A DNA stretch of 34,169 nt from Oscillibacter sp. (GCA_014799845.1 JAAVHF010000073.1:1-34169); one strand, 5' to 3'; positions 7,949-16,900 are shown, counted from the first letter of the stretch. Program-made: numbers and translations. The notes: generated from the letters alone by a model not told the origin.

Positions 7949-8796
7949 TCCGCTTCCTCCCGGTAAATGGCAAGGAACGCGTCCTCCAGCCCAGGCGTCA
8001 CCGCCGCGCCGCCCACGGGCGGCACATCGCACAGCAGCCGCACCACGGCCCCGTTCTCCCCCTGCCTCTCGCTGAGGAGAAACTGTCCCGGCTCTGCCTC
8101 CGTCCCCGCCGGAACCTCGAACACCTTTCCCTGAAACCGTGCGCAGATGGAAGCCGGACTGTCACAGCAGTAAAGCCGGTGATCCCGGAACATCACGATC
8201 TGCCCCGCGATCGTCTCAATATCGGACACAATATGGGTAGAGAGAATCACAATCCTGTCCGAAGCCAGCGAGTGAATCAAATTCCTGAACCGAACACGCT
8301 CCCGTGGGTCCAGCCCCGCCGTAGGCTCGTCCAGGATCAGCAGTTCCGGCTCATTGAGCATGGCCTGGGCAATCCCCACCCGTTGCAGCATCCCGCCGGA
8401 GAACTTCTTCAGCTTCTTGTTCGCCACATCCTCCAGCCCCACCAGCTTCAGCAGCCGTTCGATCCGCTCCTCCGCCTCCCGGCGCGGGATGCACTGCAAG
8501 GCGGCGGCATACCGCAGAAACTGCCTCGGGCTGTAGCCGGGATAATACCCGAACTCCTGGGGCAGATAACCCAGCAGTCCCCGGTAATTTTCGTCCAGCG
8601 AGTGAATATCTTCCCCGTTCCACAAAATCTGTCCGGAGGTAGGAAACAGCAGCGTTGTCAGCATTTTAATAAGCGTCGTCTTTCCCGCCCCGTTGGGGGC
8701 CAGCAGCCCGTATACCCCGGGGGTAAACGTCAGGGAAATATCCTCTAACGCGGTAAAATCTCCATATTTTTTCGTCACATGTTCAACGGAAAGCAT
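7945..8796 (-). CDS. ABC transporter ATP-binding protein
   Basis: This 283-residue ATPase powers the two permeases downstream. It shows Walker A (GLLAPNGAGKTT), Q-loop region (LPQEFGYYPGYS), signature FSGGMLQRVGIAQAML, Walker B LLILDEPTAGLDP and switch His in ILSTHIVSD. This is the architecture of ABC-2 exporters of the CcmA/bacitracin-export type. The ATG at 8796 is preferred over the in-frame ATG at 8802 because the AGGAGG site is 8 nt from the former and only 2 nt from the latter. It overlaps the 3' end of the membrane protein gene by 14 nt. Confidence 0.93.
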   Translation of the reverse strand: MLSVEHVTKKYGDFTALEDISLTFTPGVYGLLAPNGAGKTTLIKMLTTLLFPTSGQILWNGEDIHSLDENYRGLLGYLPQEFGYYPGYSPRQFLRYAAALQCIPRREAEERIERLLKLVGLEDVANKKLKKFSGGMLQRVGIAQAMLNEPELLILDEPTAGLDPRERVRFRNLIHSLASDRIVILSTHIVSDIETIAGQIVMFRDHRLYCCDSPASICARFQGKVFEVPAGTEAEPGQFLLSERQGENGAVVRLLCDVPPVGGAAVTPGLEDAFLAIYREEAE

Positions 8797-9508
8797 AAAC
8801 ATAACCTCCTCTATCCGGTCTTCTCATCATCGTCCGCAGCTGCCCCGCGCAGAACGCCAGCCCTGCCCCGGCCAGCAGAAAAAAGACGGCGGTAGGGACC
8901 TCATCCAGCGGCAGAACCGTCCCTCTATCCAGAAAGAACAACCCCAGCACCGCCCACAGCGCCGCCGGAACCACCGGCCCCCACTTCGTCCTCCGGCAGG
9001 CCAGCGACAGCGCCGCGTGGAGAAACAGACTGGAAAATGACACCCCCAGCATCCGCCCCAGCGGCATTTCTCCGCCGCTTGCCTGCCACAGCAGCAGATT
9101 CACCGGCACGCATACCAGCACCGCCGCCCCGCCGAACAGCAGCATCCGCAGCGCCATCAACGTCTGCAAGGGCATCCGGCACGTCCTCTTCCACTCCAGC
9201 GTGCCGCTGAGCGACTCCTTCCACATGGTCAGCCCATGGGCGGCGGCATACAGCAGCGGCGAGGACAGGAAGAGTATCACCGGCAGCAGAGCGGCCAAGT
9301 TATCCGCGGGCGCAAACGCCAGCATCGCCGGCATTACCCCCAGCAGCACCGCCAGAAACAGACAGTCCTCCACCCCGAACACCAGCGCGTACAGCGGCAG
9401 GCTCCGCCACTCCGGCCGTTCCGGCGCGAGCGCCTCGTCCAGCACCCAACCGATAGAGGCCTTCCGCTCCATCGGTGTAGGCATGGGAATACGGTCATGG
9501 TCACGCAT
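8783..9508 (-). CDS. Membrane protein of unknown function, second gene of the sigma-factor operon
   Basis: The roughly 241-residue product has a cytoplasmic-looking N-terminus (MRDHDRIPMPTPMERKASIGWVLDEAL). About six hydrophobic helices follow, including YALVFGVEDCLFLAVLLGVM, LAALLPVILFLSSPLLYAAA, LLFGGAAVLVCVPVNLLLW and AVFFLLAGAGLAFCAG. The ATG at 9508 overlaps the sigma gene's stop region by 8 nt and has an AGGAG site 10 nt away. A TTG at 9517 is possible but too close to that site. A gene following an ECF sigma factor is often its anti-sigma factor. I see no zinc-anti-sigma motif (HxxxCxxC), so that role is only a possibility. It could equally be an accessory transporter subunit. Confidence 0.65.
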   Translation of the reverse strand: MRDHDRIPMPTPMERKASIGWVLDEALAPERPEWRSLPLYALVFGVEDCLFLAVLLGVMPAMLAFAPADNLAALLPVILFLSSPLLYAAAHGLTMWKESLSGTLEWKRTCRMPLQTLMALRMLLFGGAAVLVCVPVNLLLWQASGGEMPLGRMLGVSFSSLFLHAALSLACRRTKWGPVVPAALWAVLGLFFLDRGTVLPLDEVPTAVFFLLAGAGLAFCAGQLRTMMRRPDRGGYVYAFR

Positions 9509-10037
9509 AAGGCCCAAACTCCTTTCTCAGCCGCCCCAGCAGGCGGTAGTATTGGCTCTTGACAGCGCTCTCCGACTGCCCCAGAATATCCGCGATTTCC
9601 GGAAACGTCTTTTCTCCGTAGAGATGCAGCCGGAACACCGCCTGCACCCCCGGGTCCAGCCTCGCGACAAATCTCTCGATCCGTTCCAGCATCTCCCGGT
9701 CCTGCACCCCCAGCACGAAATCCTCCGCCACGGGCAGATCCAGCTCCTCAATCGGCACCGCCACCGGACCCGCCCGCCTCCGTGCGTCCACCGCCTTGTT
9801 GGCGGCGATGCGGTAGAGCCAGGTCCTAAACCCCGCCTTCCTCCGGTCATAGGAGGGCAGCGCCCGGAGGACCGCCAGAAAGATATTCTGGGTCAGATCC
9901 ATGGCGTCCTCCTTGTTCCCAATCTGCCGGTAAGCAAAGCGGTAGATCTCATCATAGTAGGCGTCGATCAGCCGCTCCGCCGCCTGCCGGGAGCCGTGCC
10001 GCTGAACCTCCCGTATCCATTTCTGCTCCTGATCCAC
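9501..10037 (-). CDS. ECF-type RNA polymerase sigma factor
   Basis: This 178-residue group IV sigma factor has region 2 (residues about 20-90: RLIDAYYDEIYRFAYRQIGNKEDAMDLTQNIFLAVLRAL, then FRTWLYRIAANKAVDARRR). Region 4 (about 120-175) includes LDPGVQAVFRLHLYGEKTFPEIADILGQSESAVKSQYYRLLGRLRKE. The start appears to be GTG at 10037. No in-frame ATG precedes the fold. It leads the operon containing the membrane protein and ABC transporter, so it probably controls that operon, perhaps in response to envelope stress. The visible promoter upstream looks sigma-A-like rather than ECF-like. Confidence 0.92.
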   Translation of the reverse strand: MDQEQKWIREVQRHGSRQAAERLIDAYYDEIYRFAYRQIGNKEDAMDLTQNIFLAVLRALPSYDRRKAGFRTWLYRIAANKAVDARRRAGPVAVPIEELDLPVAEDFVLGVQDREMLERIERFVARLDPGVQAVFRLHLYGEKTFPEIADILGQSESAVKSQYYRLLGRLRKEFGPYA

Positions 10038-10093
10038 CGCCTCACCGCCTTCTGTTCTTATATTCGCGCCAACGGACCAAATCGCCGCACCTC

Positions 10094-10121
10094 AGTATAC
10101 CATTTTTTCACAATACCGCAA
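10094..10121 (-). promoter_or_regulatory. Putative sigma-A promoter of the ECF sigma/ABC operon
   Basis: On the minus strand TTGCGG (10116-10121), 16 nt and TATACT (10094-10099) lie about 57 nt upstream of the GTG start of the sigma gene. The -35 match is moderate and the -10 match good. Confidence 0.5.
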
Positions 10122-10133
10122 ACAAACCGGATA

Positions 10134-10174
10134 TGTAAAATATACTTGACAAACCGACGAACATGTTTTACAAT
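10134..10174 (+). promoter_or_regulatory. Near-consensus sigma-A promoter inside an inverted repeat
   Basis: TTGACA (10146-10151), a 17-nt spacer and TACAAT (10169-10174) form a strong promoter for the plus-strand operon. The arms TGTAAAA (10134-10140) and TTTTACA (10166-10172) are an exact inverted repeat that brackets the -35 box and overlaps the -10 box. AACATGTT (10160-10167) is a further small palindrome. This is a likely operator for the small HTH repressor encoded at the end of the operon. Confidence 0.75.
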
Positions 10175-10198
10175 AACGACAGAAAGGGGAGGTGTTAT

Positions 10199-10747
10199 AT
10201 GTCGGATGCAACCATAACGTTAATCACCGGCCTGCTGTTTGTTTTCGCCCTGTCTGCTTTCATCTGGCCGATTGCGCTGGGTATCCATCTGGAGCTGGAG
10301 GGCCGGAAGAAGCTGGGCGAGCCGCCCCAATACGATGAGCGTCAGAAGCTGGCCCGCCAACGGGCCGGGAACCACGCGATGTACGTGCTGCTGACCTTTC
10401 TGGTGTTGTGGGCAATCGTAAACCAGATCGGGTGGTTCGCCTGGACCAACTCGATTCTGGACCTGGTTTTGTGTGCGCTAATCCTGACCTGGTGCGTATG
10501 GGCCTCGGACTGCATCCTGCACGATGGATTTGCCAGCTGGAAGAATAAGCAGAAAAACCCCAATGCCATTTCCGGGACTTACAGCGTATGGATCATGCTG
10601 TTTGTTCGACCATTCTGTGCTTATGGGATCACGGCCTCCTGGATGCCGTACATTTTTACCTACGTCAATATAGCGGTTTTGTGCATCGTATTGATATATA
10701 AGGCCCGGAGAGACAAAAAAGCGGCACAGGAGGAGGATGCGCCATGA
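10199..10747 (+). CDS. Multi-pass membrane protein, paralogue of the next gene
   Basis: The 182-residue product starts at ATG 10199 behind GGGGAGG. A first helix (TLITGLLFVFALSAFIWPIAL) is followed by a charged cytoplasmic stretch with the motif GEPPQYDERQKLARQRAGNHAMY. About four further helices follow, and the protein ends in a charged tail. The QYDERQKL-x-R-x-x-AG-x-HA-x-Y core recurs in the adjacent protein, so the two arose by duplication. I associate the YDERQ pattern with uncharacterised Firmicute membrane proteins encoded with small Cro-like repressors. No biochemical role can be assigned. The stop overlaps the next start (ATGA). Confidence 0.78.
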   Translation: MSDATITLITGLLFVFALSAFIWPIALGIHLELEGRKKLGEPPQYDERQKLARQRAGNHAMYVLLTFLVLWAIVNQIGWFAWTNSILDLVLCALILTWCVWASDCILHDGFASWKNKQKNPNAISGTYSVWIMLFVRPFCAYGITASWMPYIFTYVNIAVLCIVLIYKARRDKKAAQEEDAP

Positions 10748-11319
10748 ATACATCCGAAAAAATCATCCTTACCGTTTTAGTGATTTTCGCCGTGCTGGTG
10801 TGGCTTATGCCGATAGTGGCGGCAACGTATATAGAGCAGCAGGAGCGCAAAAAGCGCGGTGAGCCGGACGAGAGTAGGGCCCAATACGACGAGCGTCAGA
10901 AGCTGATCCGGCTGGAAGCCGGCACGCACGCACTGTATGCCCTGGGCGGCTATCTGCTGGTTTGGATGGTGCTTGAGTTTCTGGATGTGCCGCTCTGGGA
11001 GCCCCGGACGCTCACACTGTTGGCAGCCGGACTGCTGCTGGCAGTGGTCGTATGGAACGGCGAGTGCATCCTGCGGGGCGCGATGCTGGGGTTCAACCAG
11101 CGGAAAAATGAGGCGAGTCAGATCATCCTGTATTTTTCGCTGGGCCTCTGCTGGCTGGTCATAGGCGGCTCAAACCTGGAGGCCATGTCCGGTTCTCTGG
11201 GAGCAATGCAGATGCTCATGGGAGCCAGCTTCCTCATTCAGGGCGGTCTGATGCTCTACGCGCGGCATAACCGGAAGCTGGCAGAAAAACAGTTGGACGC
11301 CGGGGACGGTGAGACATGA
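10744..11319 (+). CDS. Multi-pass membrane protein, paralogue of the preceding gene
   Basis: This 191-residue protein has an N-terminal helix (IILTVLVIFAVLVWLMPIVAATYI), a charged loop with ERKKRGEPDESRAQYDERQKLIRLEAGTHALY, then about four helices (for example TLTLLAAGLLLAVVVW and IILYFSLGLCWLVIGG) and a basic/acidic tail. It shares the YDERQKL core with its neighbour but differs elsewhere, so the pair is an old duplication. Both ends overlap neighbouring genes by ATGA (10744-10747 and 11316-11319), so all three genes are translationally coupled. Function is unknown; a heteromeric membrane complex is plausible. Confidence 0.78.
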   Translation: MNTSEKIILTVLVIFAVLVWLMPIVAATYIEQQERKKRGEPDESRAQYDERQKLIRLEAGTHALYALGGYLLVWMVLEFLDVPLWEPRTLTLLAAGLLLAVVVWNGECILRGAMLGFNQRKNEASQIILYFSLGLCWLVIGGSNLEAMSGSLGAMQMLMGASFLIQGGLMLYARHNRKLAEKQLDAGDGET

Positions 11320-11513
11320 AAAATCTCCGTCTCCGCTCCGCCCGCGCGGCCAAGGGCCTGAGCCAGCAAGCCCTTGCGGACCTGGTGGGCGCGTCCCGCC
11401 AGACCATCAACGCCATCGAGCAGGGGGACTACAACCCCACCATCAATTTGTGCATCGCCATCTGCCGCGCTCTTGACAAGACTCTGGACGACCTGTTCTG
11501 GGAAGAAAAATAA
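11316..11513 (+). CDS. Small Cro/CI-family (XRE) transcriptional regulator
   Basis: The 65-residue protein is almost only a helix-turn-helix domain: LRSARAAKGLSQQALADLVGASRQTINAIEQGDYNPTINLCIAICRALDKTLDDLFW. The pattern matches the YozG-type mini-regulators of Firmicutes. It is the third gene of the membrane-protein operon and overlaps the previous gene by ATGA. It most likely autoregulates the operon through the inverted repeat at the promoter (10134-10172). A strong terminator follows directly. Confidence 0.92.
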   Translation: MKNLRLRSARAAKGLSQQALADLVGASRQTINAIEQGDYNPTINLCIAICRALDKTLDDLFWEEK

Positions 11514-11549
11514 AAAATGCCGCCGGAGCGCAAGCCCCGGCGGCATTTT
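11514..11549. terminator. Bidirectional intrinsic terminator
   Basis: AAAATGCCGCCGG (11514-11526) pairs perfectly with CCGGCGGCATTTT (11537-11549) around a 10-nt loop. A-run and T-run flanks allow it to end both the plus-strand HTH operon and the minus-strand serA operon that converge here. Confidence 0.9.
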
Positions 11550-11557
11550 CTGTGATT

Positions 11558-12469
11558 TTACTTCCCGAAATTCTCGATAATGTCCACGATCTCCATGCCG
11601 ATCCTCTGCTGGGCCTCCTTGGTGGCCGCGCCGATATGCGGGGTGCAGGAGACGTTGGGATGGGAGTACAGCGCGGAATTGGTGGCGGGCTCGTCGGCGT
11701 AAACGTCCAGACCGGCGGCGCGGACCTTGCCGGAATTCAGAGCCTCCAGCAGATCCTCCTCGTTGACGTTGTCGCCGCGGGAGGTGTTGATGAACACCAC
11801 GCCGTCCTTCATCTTGTCGATGTTCTCCTTGCAGATGAGCTTCACGCCGTTGAGGCTGGGCGTGTGGAGGGAGATGAAGTCGGCGCGCTCCAGCAGCTCG
11901 TCCAGCTCCACGTACTTCATGCCGATCTGCTCCTCGATGCCGGGAACATGGAAGATATCCTGTGCGATGACTTCCATGCCGATGCCCTTGGCCATGCGGC
12001 CCAGAGCCTGGCCGATGCGGCCGAAGCCGATGATGCCCAGGGTCTTGCCGCCCAGCTCGAAGCCCTTGCCGTAGGCCTTCTTCTCCCACTTACCCTCGCG
12101 CATGGTGTGGCCGGCGACAGACAGGAAGCGCGCGCAGGAGAACATGTGGCCCATAGCCAGCTCCGCCACGGAGTTGGAGGAGGCGCGGGGGGTATTCTTC
12201 ACGGTGATGCCCGCCTCTTCGGCGTACTTCACGTCGATGTTATCCACGCCCACGCCGCCGCGGATGATGAGCTTCAGCTTGCCGCCCTTGGCCTCGTCGA
12301 TGTGGTTGGCGCGGACCTTCGTGGCGCTGCGGACTACCACGGCGTCAAAATCCTTCAGCGCCGCGCCCAGCTCCTCGGGGGCGTAGAACTGCTCCACGAC
12401 CTCGTGGCCGTTCTTCTTCAGCTGCTCCAGAGCGGTCTTATCCATGCCGTCAGTAACTAAAACTTTCAT
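11558..12469 (-). CDS. serA: D-3-phosphoglycerate dehydrogenase, short form
   Basis: This enzyme oxidises 3-phosphoglycerate to 3-phosphohydroxypyruvate with NAD, the first step of serine synthesis. The 303-residue protein has the 2-hydroxyacid dehydrogenase fold: NAD loop G148-F-G150-R-I-G153, acidic Asp171, catalytic Arg231 (NTSRGD), Glu260 (DVYADEP) and His278 (TPHIGAAT). It ends without an ACT domain, so it is the short form that lacks the usual serine-feedback domain. The ATG at 12469 is chosen because the upstream in-frame ATG (12502) adds 11 Lys/Glu-rich residues, runs into the preceding gene and contains the GAGGAG ribosome site. The operon order is serC, small gene, serA. The neighbouring serC supports serA over other hydroxyacid dehydrogenases. 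Confidence 0.92.
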   Translation of the reverse strand: MKVLVTDGMDKTALEQLKKNGHEVVEQFYAPEELGAALKDFDAVVVRSATKVRANHIDEAKGGKLKLIIRGGVGVDNIDVKYAEEAGITVKNTPRASSNSVAELAMGHMFSCARFLSVAGHTMREGKWEKKAYGKGFELGGKTLGIIGFGRIGQALGRMAKGIGMEVIAQDIFHVPGIEEQIGMKYVELDELLERADFISLHTPSLNGVKLICKENIDKMKDGVVFINTSRGDNVNEEDLLEALNSGKVRAAGLDVYADEPATNSALYSHPNVSCTPHIGAATKEAQQRIGMEIVDIIENFGK

Positions 12470-12491
12470 AATTGCATCATTCTCCTCAATT

Positions 12492-12695
12492 TTATTTTTC
12501 AATGACTACATTCCCGTTTTCATCCAGCAGAGGCGTAAGGCTGGAAAGTGTGAACGCATCTCCGCCTGCCGCGAGATAATGGACGCCCGTCGCCGTGTCG
12601 CAAATCACGGAAAGAGCGCACAGGCCGATGGTGTGGGATTCTTTCACCACAAAGCGTTCCTGCTTTTTGGGGGTGTCCTTGTCCTTACCGAACAT
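12492..12695 (-). CDS. DUF6440-like small protein between serC and serA
   Basis: The 67-residue product (MFGKDKDTPKKQERFVVKES at its start) has a charged N-terminus and then a compact beta-rich core: CDTATGVHYLAAGG, LTPLLDENGNVVIEK. The sequence D-x-x-TGV-x-YL ending in LTPLLD-x-x-G-x-x-V fits the DUF6440 pattern as I recall it. It starts 1 nt after the serC stop and ends 22 nt before serA, so it is part of the serine operon. No catalytic residues stand out. It may be a small binding or assembly factor, but this is unproven. Confidence 0.78.
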   Translation of the reverse strand: MFGKDKDTPKKQERFVVKESHTIGLCALSVICDTATGVHYLAAGGDAFTLSSLTPLLDENGNVVIEK

Positions 12696-12696
12696 C

Positions 12697-13791
12697 TCAG
12701 CCGTTTTCCGCCTCGAATTTCTTCAGGAACTCCACCAGCGCCTCCACGCCTTCCTTGGGCATGGCGTTGTAAGTGGAAGCCCGCAGGCCGCCCACGCTCT
12801 TGTGGCCCTTGAGGTTGTCATAGCCCGCGGCCTTGGTGGCGGCGACCACCTTGGCGTCCAATTCCTTGTCGCCGGTGACAAAGGGAATATTCATGAGGGA
12901 ACGGTACTCCTTATCGACCGTGCCCTTGAACATTTTGGAGCCGTCCAGGAAGTCGTACATGACCTTGGCCTTGTCGATGTTCATCTTCTCCATGGCTTCC
13001 AGACCGCCGATGCTCTTGAGGTACTTGAACACCTTGCCGCAGCAGTAAATGGCCCAGCAGTTGGGGGTGTTGTACATGGAGCCGTTGTCGGCGTGAGTCT
13101 TATAGCTCATATACAGCGGGGTCTTGGGGTCCAGCTCGGCGTCGTCCCGGATCAGGTCCTCGCGGATAATCACAACCACCATGCCGGCGGGGCCCACGTT
13201 CTTCTGCACGCCCGCGTAGATCAGGCCGTAATCGCTGACGTTGCAGGGCTTGGACAGGAACATGGAGCTCTGGTCGCTGACCAGCACATGGCCCTTGGTA
13301 TTGGGCAGCTTGTTCCAGGTCACGCCGTGGATGGTCTCGTTCTCGCAGATATACACGTAGTCGGTATTCTCGGGAATGTCCAGATCGCTGCAATCGGGCA
13401 CATAGCAGTAGTTGCGGTCCTTGCTGGAAGCCACCACTTGCACGTCACCGTACTTCTTGGCCTCGGCAATGGCCTTCTTGGACCACGCGCCGGTCTCCAC
13501 GTAGCAGGCCACGCCGTTCTTCATCAGGTTCATGGGGATCATGGCAAACTGCAGGGTCGCGCCGCCCTGGATGAACAGCACCTTGTAGTTGTCGGGAATG
13601 CCCATCAGGTCCCGCAGGTCCTGCTCCGCCTCGTCGATGATCTGCTGATACACGGGGGAGCGGTGGCTCATCTCCATGACGCACATACCGGAACCCCGGT
13701 AGTTCATCATCTCGTCCCGGATCTCCTCCAGAACAGGCTCAGGCATGGTAGCGGGGCCGGCGGAAAAGTTATACGTGCGGTTGTATTTCAT
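12697..13791 (-). CDS. serC: Phosphoserine aminotransferase
   Basis: SerC transfers the amino group of glutamate to 3-phosphohydroxypyruvate with pyridoxal phosphate, the second step of serine synthesis. The 364-residue protein opens with the typical YNFSAGPATMPEPVLEE. It contains MEMSHRSP, the substrate/phosphate region FIQGGATLQFAMIPMNL, and the cofactor lysine Lys197 in IYAGVQKNVGPAGM. The ATG at 13791 follows GAGGAGG with 9-nt spacing. The longer frame from 13836 adds 15 residues unlike the family. It is the first gene of the serC-small gene-serA operon. A serB phosphatase gene is not in the window. Confidence 0.96.
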   Translation of the reverse strand: MKYNRTYNFSAGPATMPEPVLEEIRDEMMNYRGSGMCVMEMSHRSPVYQQIIDEAEQDLRDLMGIPDNYKVLFIQGGATLQFAMIPMNLMKNGVACYVETGAWSKKAIAEAKKYGDVQVVASSKDRNYCYVPDCSDLDIPENTDYVYICENETIHGVTWNKLPNTKGHVLVSDQSSMFLSKPCNVSDYGLIYAGVQKNVGPAGMVVVIIREDLIRDDAELDPKTPLYMSYKTHADNGSMYNTPNCWAIYCCGKVFKYLKSIGGLEAMEKMNIDKAKVMYDFLDGSKMFKGTVDKEYRSLMNIPFVTGDKELDAKVVAATKAAGYDNLKGHKSVGGLRASTYNAMPKEGVEALVEFLKKFEAENG

Positions 13792-13845
13792 AGTTTTCGT
13801 CCTCCTCATAGTTGATGAGAGTCCAACTCTCTCCATCTGCCCCCC

Positions 13846-13874
13846 AGTATAATACAGGTCTGGAAAATAATCAA
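13846..13874 (-). promoter_or_regulatory. Sigma-A promoter of the serC operon
   Basis: On the minus strand TTGATT (13869-13874), a 17-nt spacer and TATACT (13846-13851) lie about 55 nt upstream of the serC start. The leader carries a short GAGAG/CTCTC hairpin (about 13818-13832). I see no T-box or riboswitch core. Confidence 0.7.
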
Positions 13875-13930
13875 CAGGTAAATTGAAAATATTTCAGCCA
13901 GCCAAACAATTTTTTTGGACCGGCACAAAA

Positions 13931-13966
13931 AAAGAAGGAATGCCTGCCTTGAAACATTCCTTCTTT
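13931..13966 (-). terminator. Intrinsic terminator of the blaI-blaR1-like operon
   Basis: AAAGAAGGAATG pairs with CATTCCTTCTTT (12-bp stem, 12-nt loop). On the minus strand it is followed by a run of T, just after the stop codon of the large M56 protease gene. Confidence 0.85.
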
Positions 13967-13973
13967 CCTGTGT

Positions 13974-16900
13974 TCATTCCTGCCCGGACAGGTTTCCGGA
14001 CGCCCCGTTGTCCAGCATTTGGCCCATCAGATTCATCTGGTCATAGACCGTAAAGGTGGTAGACAGATGATCCCCCGCCTGCGGCGGCACAGAATAGGTC
14101 TCACCGTTCCATTCCCGCTCATTCTGGCACTCGACCTGATAGGTCACCGTGATCTGTTCTCCATATTCCGCAGAGGCAGGAATCTCGCTTTCCAGGATGA
14201 TGCGTCTGAAGCGGTCATTGTGGGCGCTGCTGCCGTGTTCCGCAACATAGGATTGATAATATTCCTCTAGCGCAGACAGCACCGCCTGTTCCAGGCCGTT
14301 TTCCGTCAGACCGTCATAGACAAGCTCCCGATCCGGCATGGCGGGGATCTCAAACACAAATCCAAAGAAAGCCCGCTGCCACTCATTGGTGAGTTCACCC
14401 GGGGGCTCAGGAGGTCCTCCGGCGGAAAGCTCCCTATCCGCGATTATTGTAGTTGTCAGTCCATATTTGGCCTGTATGGCGGCACTGAGCAGATCACCGT
14501 TTGGCAGTTCGAAAGCTGGAACAATGCGGAGCGAATAGTCCACAGCTGCCTCAAAATTCATATCGAACTTTGTAATGTTCACAAAGACCTCGCCAATGTT
14601 TTCCTTATCGCTGGTGAAGGGGTCCCGGGCAAAAAAATCGTTGAAGCAGTCGTTATAGTAGTCCCGCAAATAAGCGGCAGCCAAACTCTCGATTTCAGTC
14701 GGGTCCTTATAGGTGACCGATGTTGTTGGGGCAGAGGGCACATTCGCCACAAAATCCTCATACCGCTTTTGCCACGCGGCGATCTCCTCTCCATACAGCT
14801 GGAAGGTTTCCTTATGCCTGCGATAGCTTGCATCGTCAATTCCGAGAGATACCGTATCATCCCAATCGCTGTGAACCAGACAGGTATACTCCCTCGGCCC
14901 GCGGGAATCCAGATAGTGCATGGTAATGACGGCCTCGCCGGGACCTTCGGAATATACCAGGCCCTCGGGGTCCACCCTAGCCACCGCAAGATTGGAGGAA
15001 GAATAGGTAGCGGTATTACCCTGCTCCCATTCGGGCGGGGAGAACTTCCAGCCTTGTTGGTACGCGGTAAAAATCACCTCGCTGCCGTCCTCCTTTACTC
15101 TGACGCCGCCATCCAGGGTTATGAATTCTGACAGGCCGGCATCCTCCCACTCGCACCGCACCCGGCATGCAAAGTCCAGCGGCCCGCCCGCTCCCTCGTA
15201 GTGGGCGGATATGACAGCCTCCCCCGGCCCGACGGCGGTGACGACGCCGCTGTTATCCACCACCGCCACGCTCGTGTCAGAGGAAGCATACGTCAGGGCG
15301 TAGATCCCGGAAGCGTTGGACAGCTTGAACTGGAAGGTGGAGCCCGCGCCGCGCAGGGTCATCTCACTGGGCGCGGCAAAGACGCCGGCCGACAGGTCGG
15401 CCTCCAGCTGGGCGATTGCCTCCTCACGGGTGGGCAGGTCCCAGCTGCTGACCTGATCGTAGTACCACTCGGAGCAGAACAGGTCCATCACCGCGTTCCG
15501 CCGCTCCTCCGGCAGCTGTTCCAGCACCACATAGGCAAACTGGCTGGGATTCATGATATACATCCGATGGATCATGTAGGCGTATCCCTCCGAGACAGCC
15601 CCGTCCAGCCCTGCCGTGGCGGAGAGGACGTAGAGGTATTCCGCCATGGTCATGGAGCCGCCGTGCGCCTCCACATACTGGGTGACGGTCCCAATGATGT
15701 TGACCGCCGCCGCGGACCCGTCTCCCTCATCCATTCCGGCCTCCACCGCCGCCTGCCGCAGAAAGCTCCAGTCCATGTAGTTCATCAGCGGCAGCCACTC
15801 GTCCACATCCGCACCGCCCTGAATCTGCTCCACAATAGACCGCGCGTTTTCCATCATGGCCTCTTCCGTGAGAGCGGAGGCAGCGGGAGTAACCGGCGCG
15901 GACCGGGACAGGCGCAGGAACTCCGCGTAGATTTCATCAATGTTCTTCAGCCGCAGGTGCTCGCCGTCCTGGGTGTAGACGCCATACTGATACAGGATGA
16001 AATAGGCTGTGTCCCACCCCTCGCTGTTCCGGAAGGAGACCGAGACAGGCCAGCCGCCCATTCCCGCCGGGTCATAGGCGTCCTCGTACTCGAAGCTCTG
16101 GTAAAGCTCCCACAGCCGCGCCACCTCATCCGGGTCCGTGATATAGGAACTGTCGGCAGATTGAGAACTGTATGCCTGAGAGATGTAAACGGCGGAGGGC
16201 ATATCCGCTCCCGGCGCAGGCTCCGGGTCCGTTTCCGCCGCCGCGGCCTTCCCGCCGAAGGTCACCGCCACCGTGCCGCAGACCGCCAGTGCCAGAAGCA
16301 CCAGCGTGATTTTCCGCATCCTGGGCTGTTTGACGATCAGCGCGATCCGCTCCTTCATGGCCCGCTTTCCGGCGGTCATGGTGGTGGCGGTGCGCAGCAG
16401 CGCGGAGGGATTCCGTCCCCTGGACACCATGCCCAGCAGCGTATGGCCGTAATCGATCCGCGCCCCGTCACCCAGCCGCCGCAGGGCGGCCGCGTCGCAG
16501 GCCAGCTCACAGTCCTGTCTGCTCAGCGCCGCCGCCCACCACACCAGCGGGTTATACCAATGCACCGCCAGACACACGCACCGCAGCACGGCCCATACAT
16601 GGTCTCCGTGGCGGTAATGCGCGTACTCGTGGGCCAGGATATGCTCCGGGTGTTCCGCACCCATGGCCGACCCATTTAAATAGACGGCGGGCCGGAACAG
16701 TCCGAACAGGCAGGGAGAGGGCAGTCCGTCCACCTCATACACCGGCAGTTTCCCGGACCAGGCGGCGGAAGGCAGCGCCAGCCGTTTCCGGCTCTTCCTC
16801 AGCCGGAGACAGAAAATAAAGTTTGAGGCAGCCATTGTCCCGCCAACGGTCACCATGCCGGTTTTCCAGATGATGTCCGGCCAGCTGTAAGCCCGCCGGG

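Noticed and set aside
11552-13815. Long plus-strand open frames opposite serA and serC
   Set aside because: Their peptides are rich in His, Val, Leu and Gly with no family pattern, whereas the minus-strand frames encode complete SerA and SerC.
13792-13973. Possible T-box or other leader riboswitch before serC
   Set aside because: The leader from the visible promoter is only about 50 nt and shows just a small GAGAG/CTCTC hairpin.
15201-16679. Plus-strand frame opposite the M56 protease gene
   Set aside because: Arg/His/Gly-rich shadow peptide with no start signal. The opposite strand carries the HEYAH zinc site.
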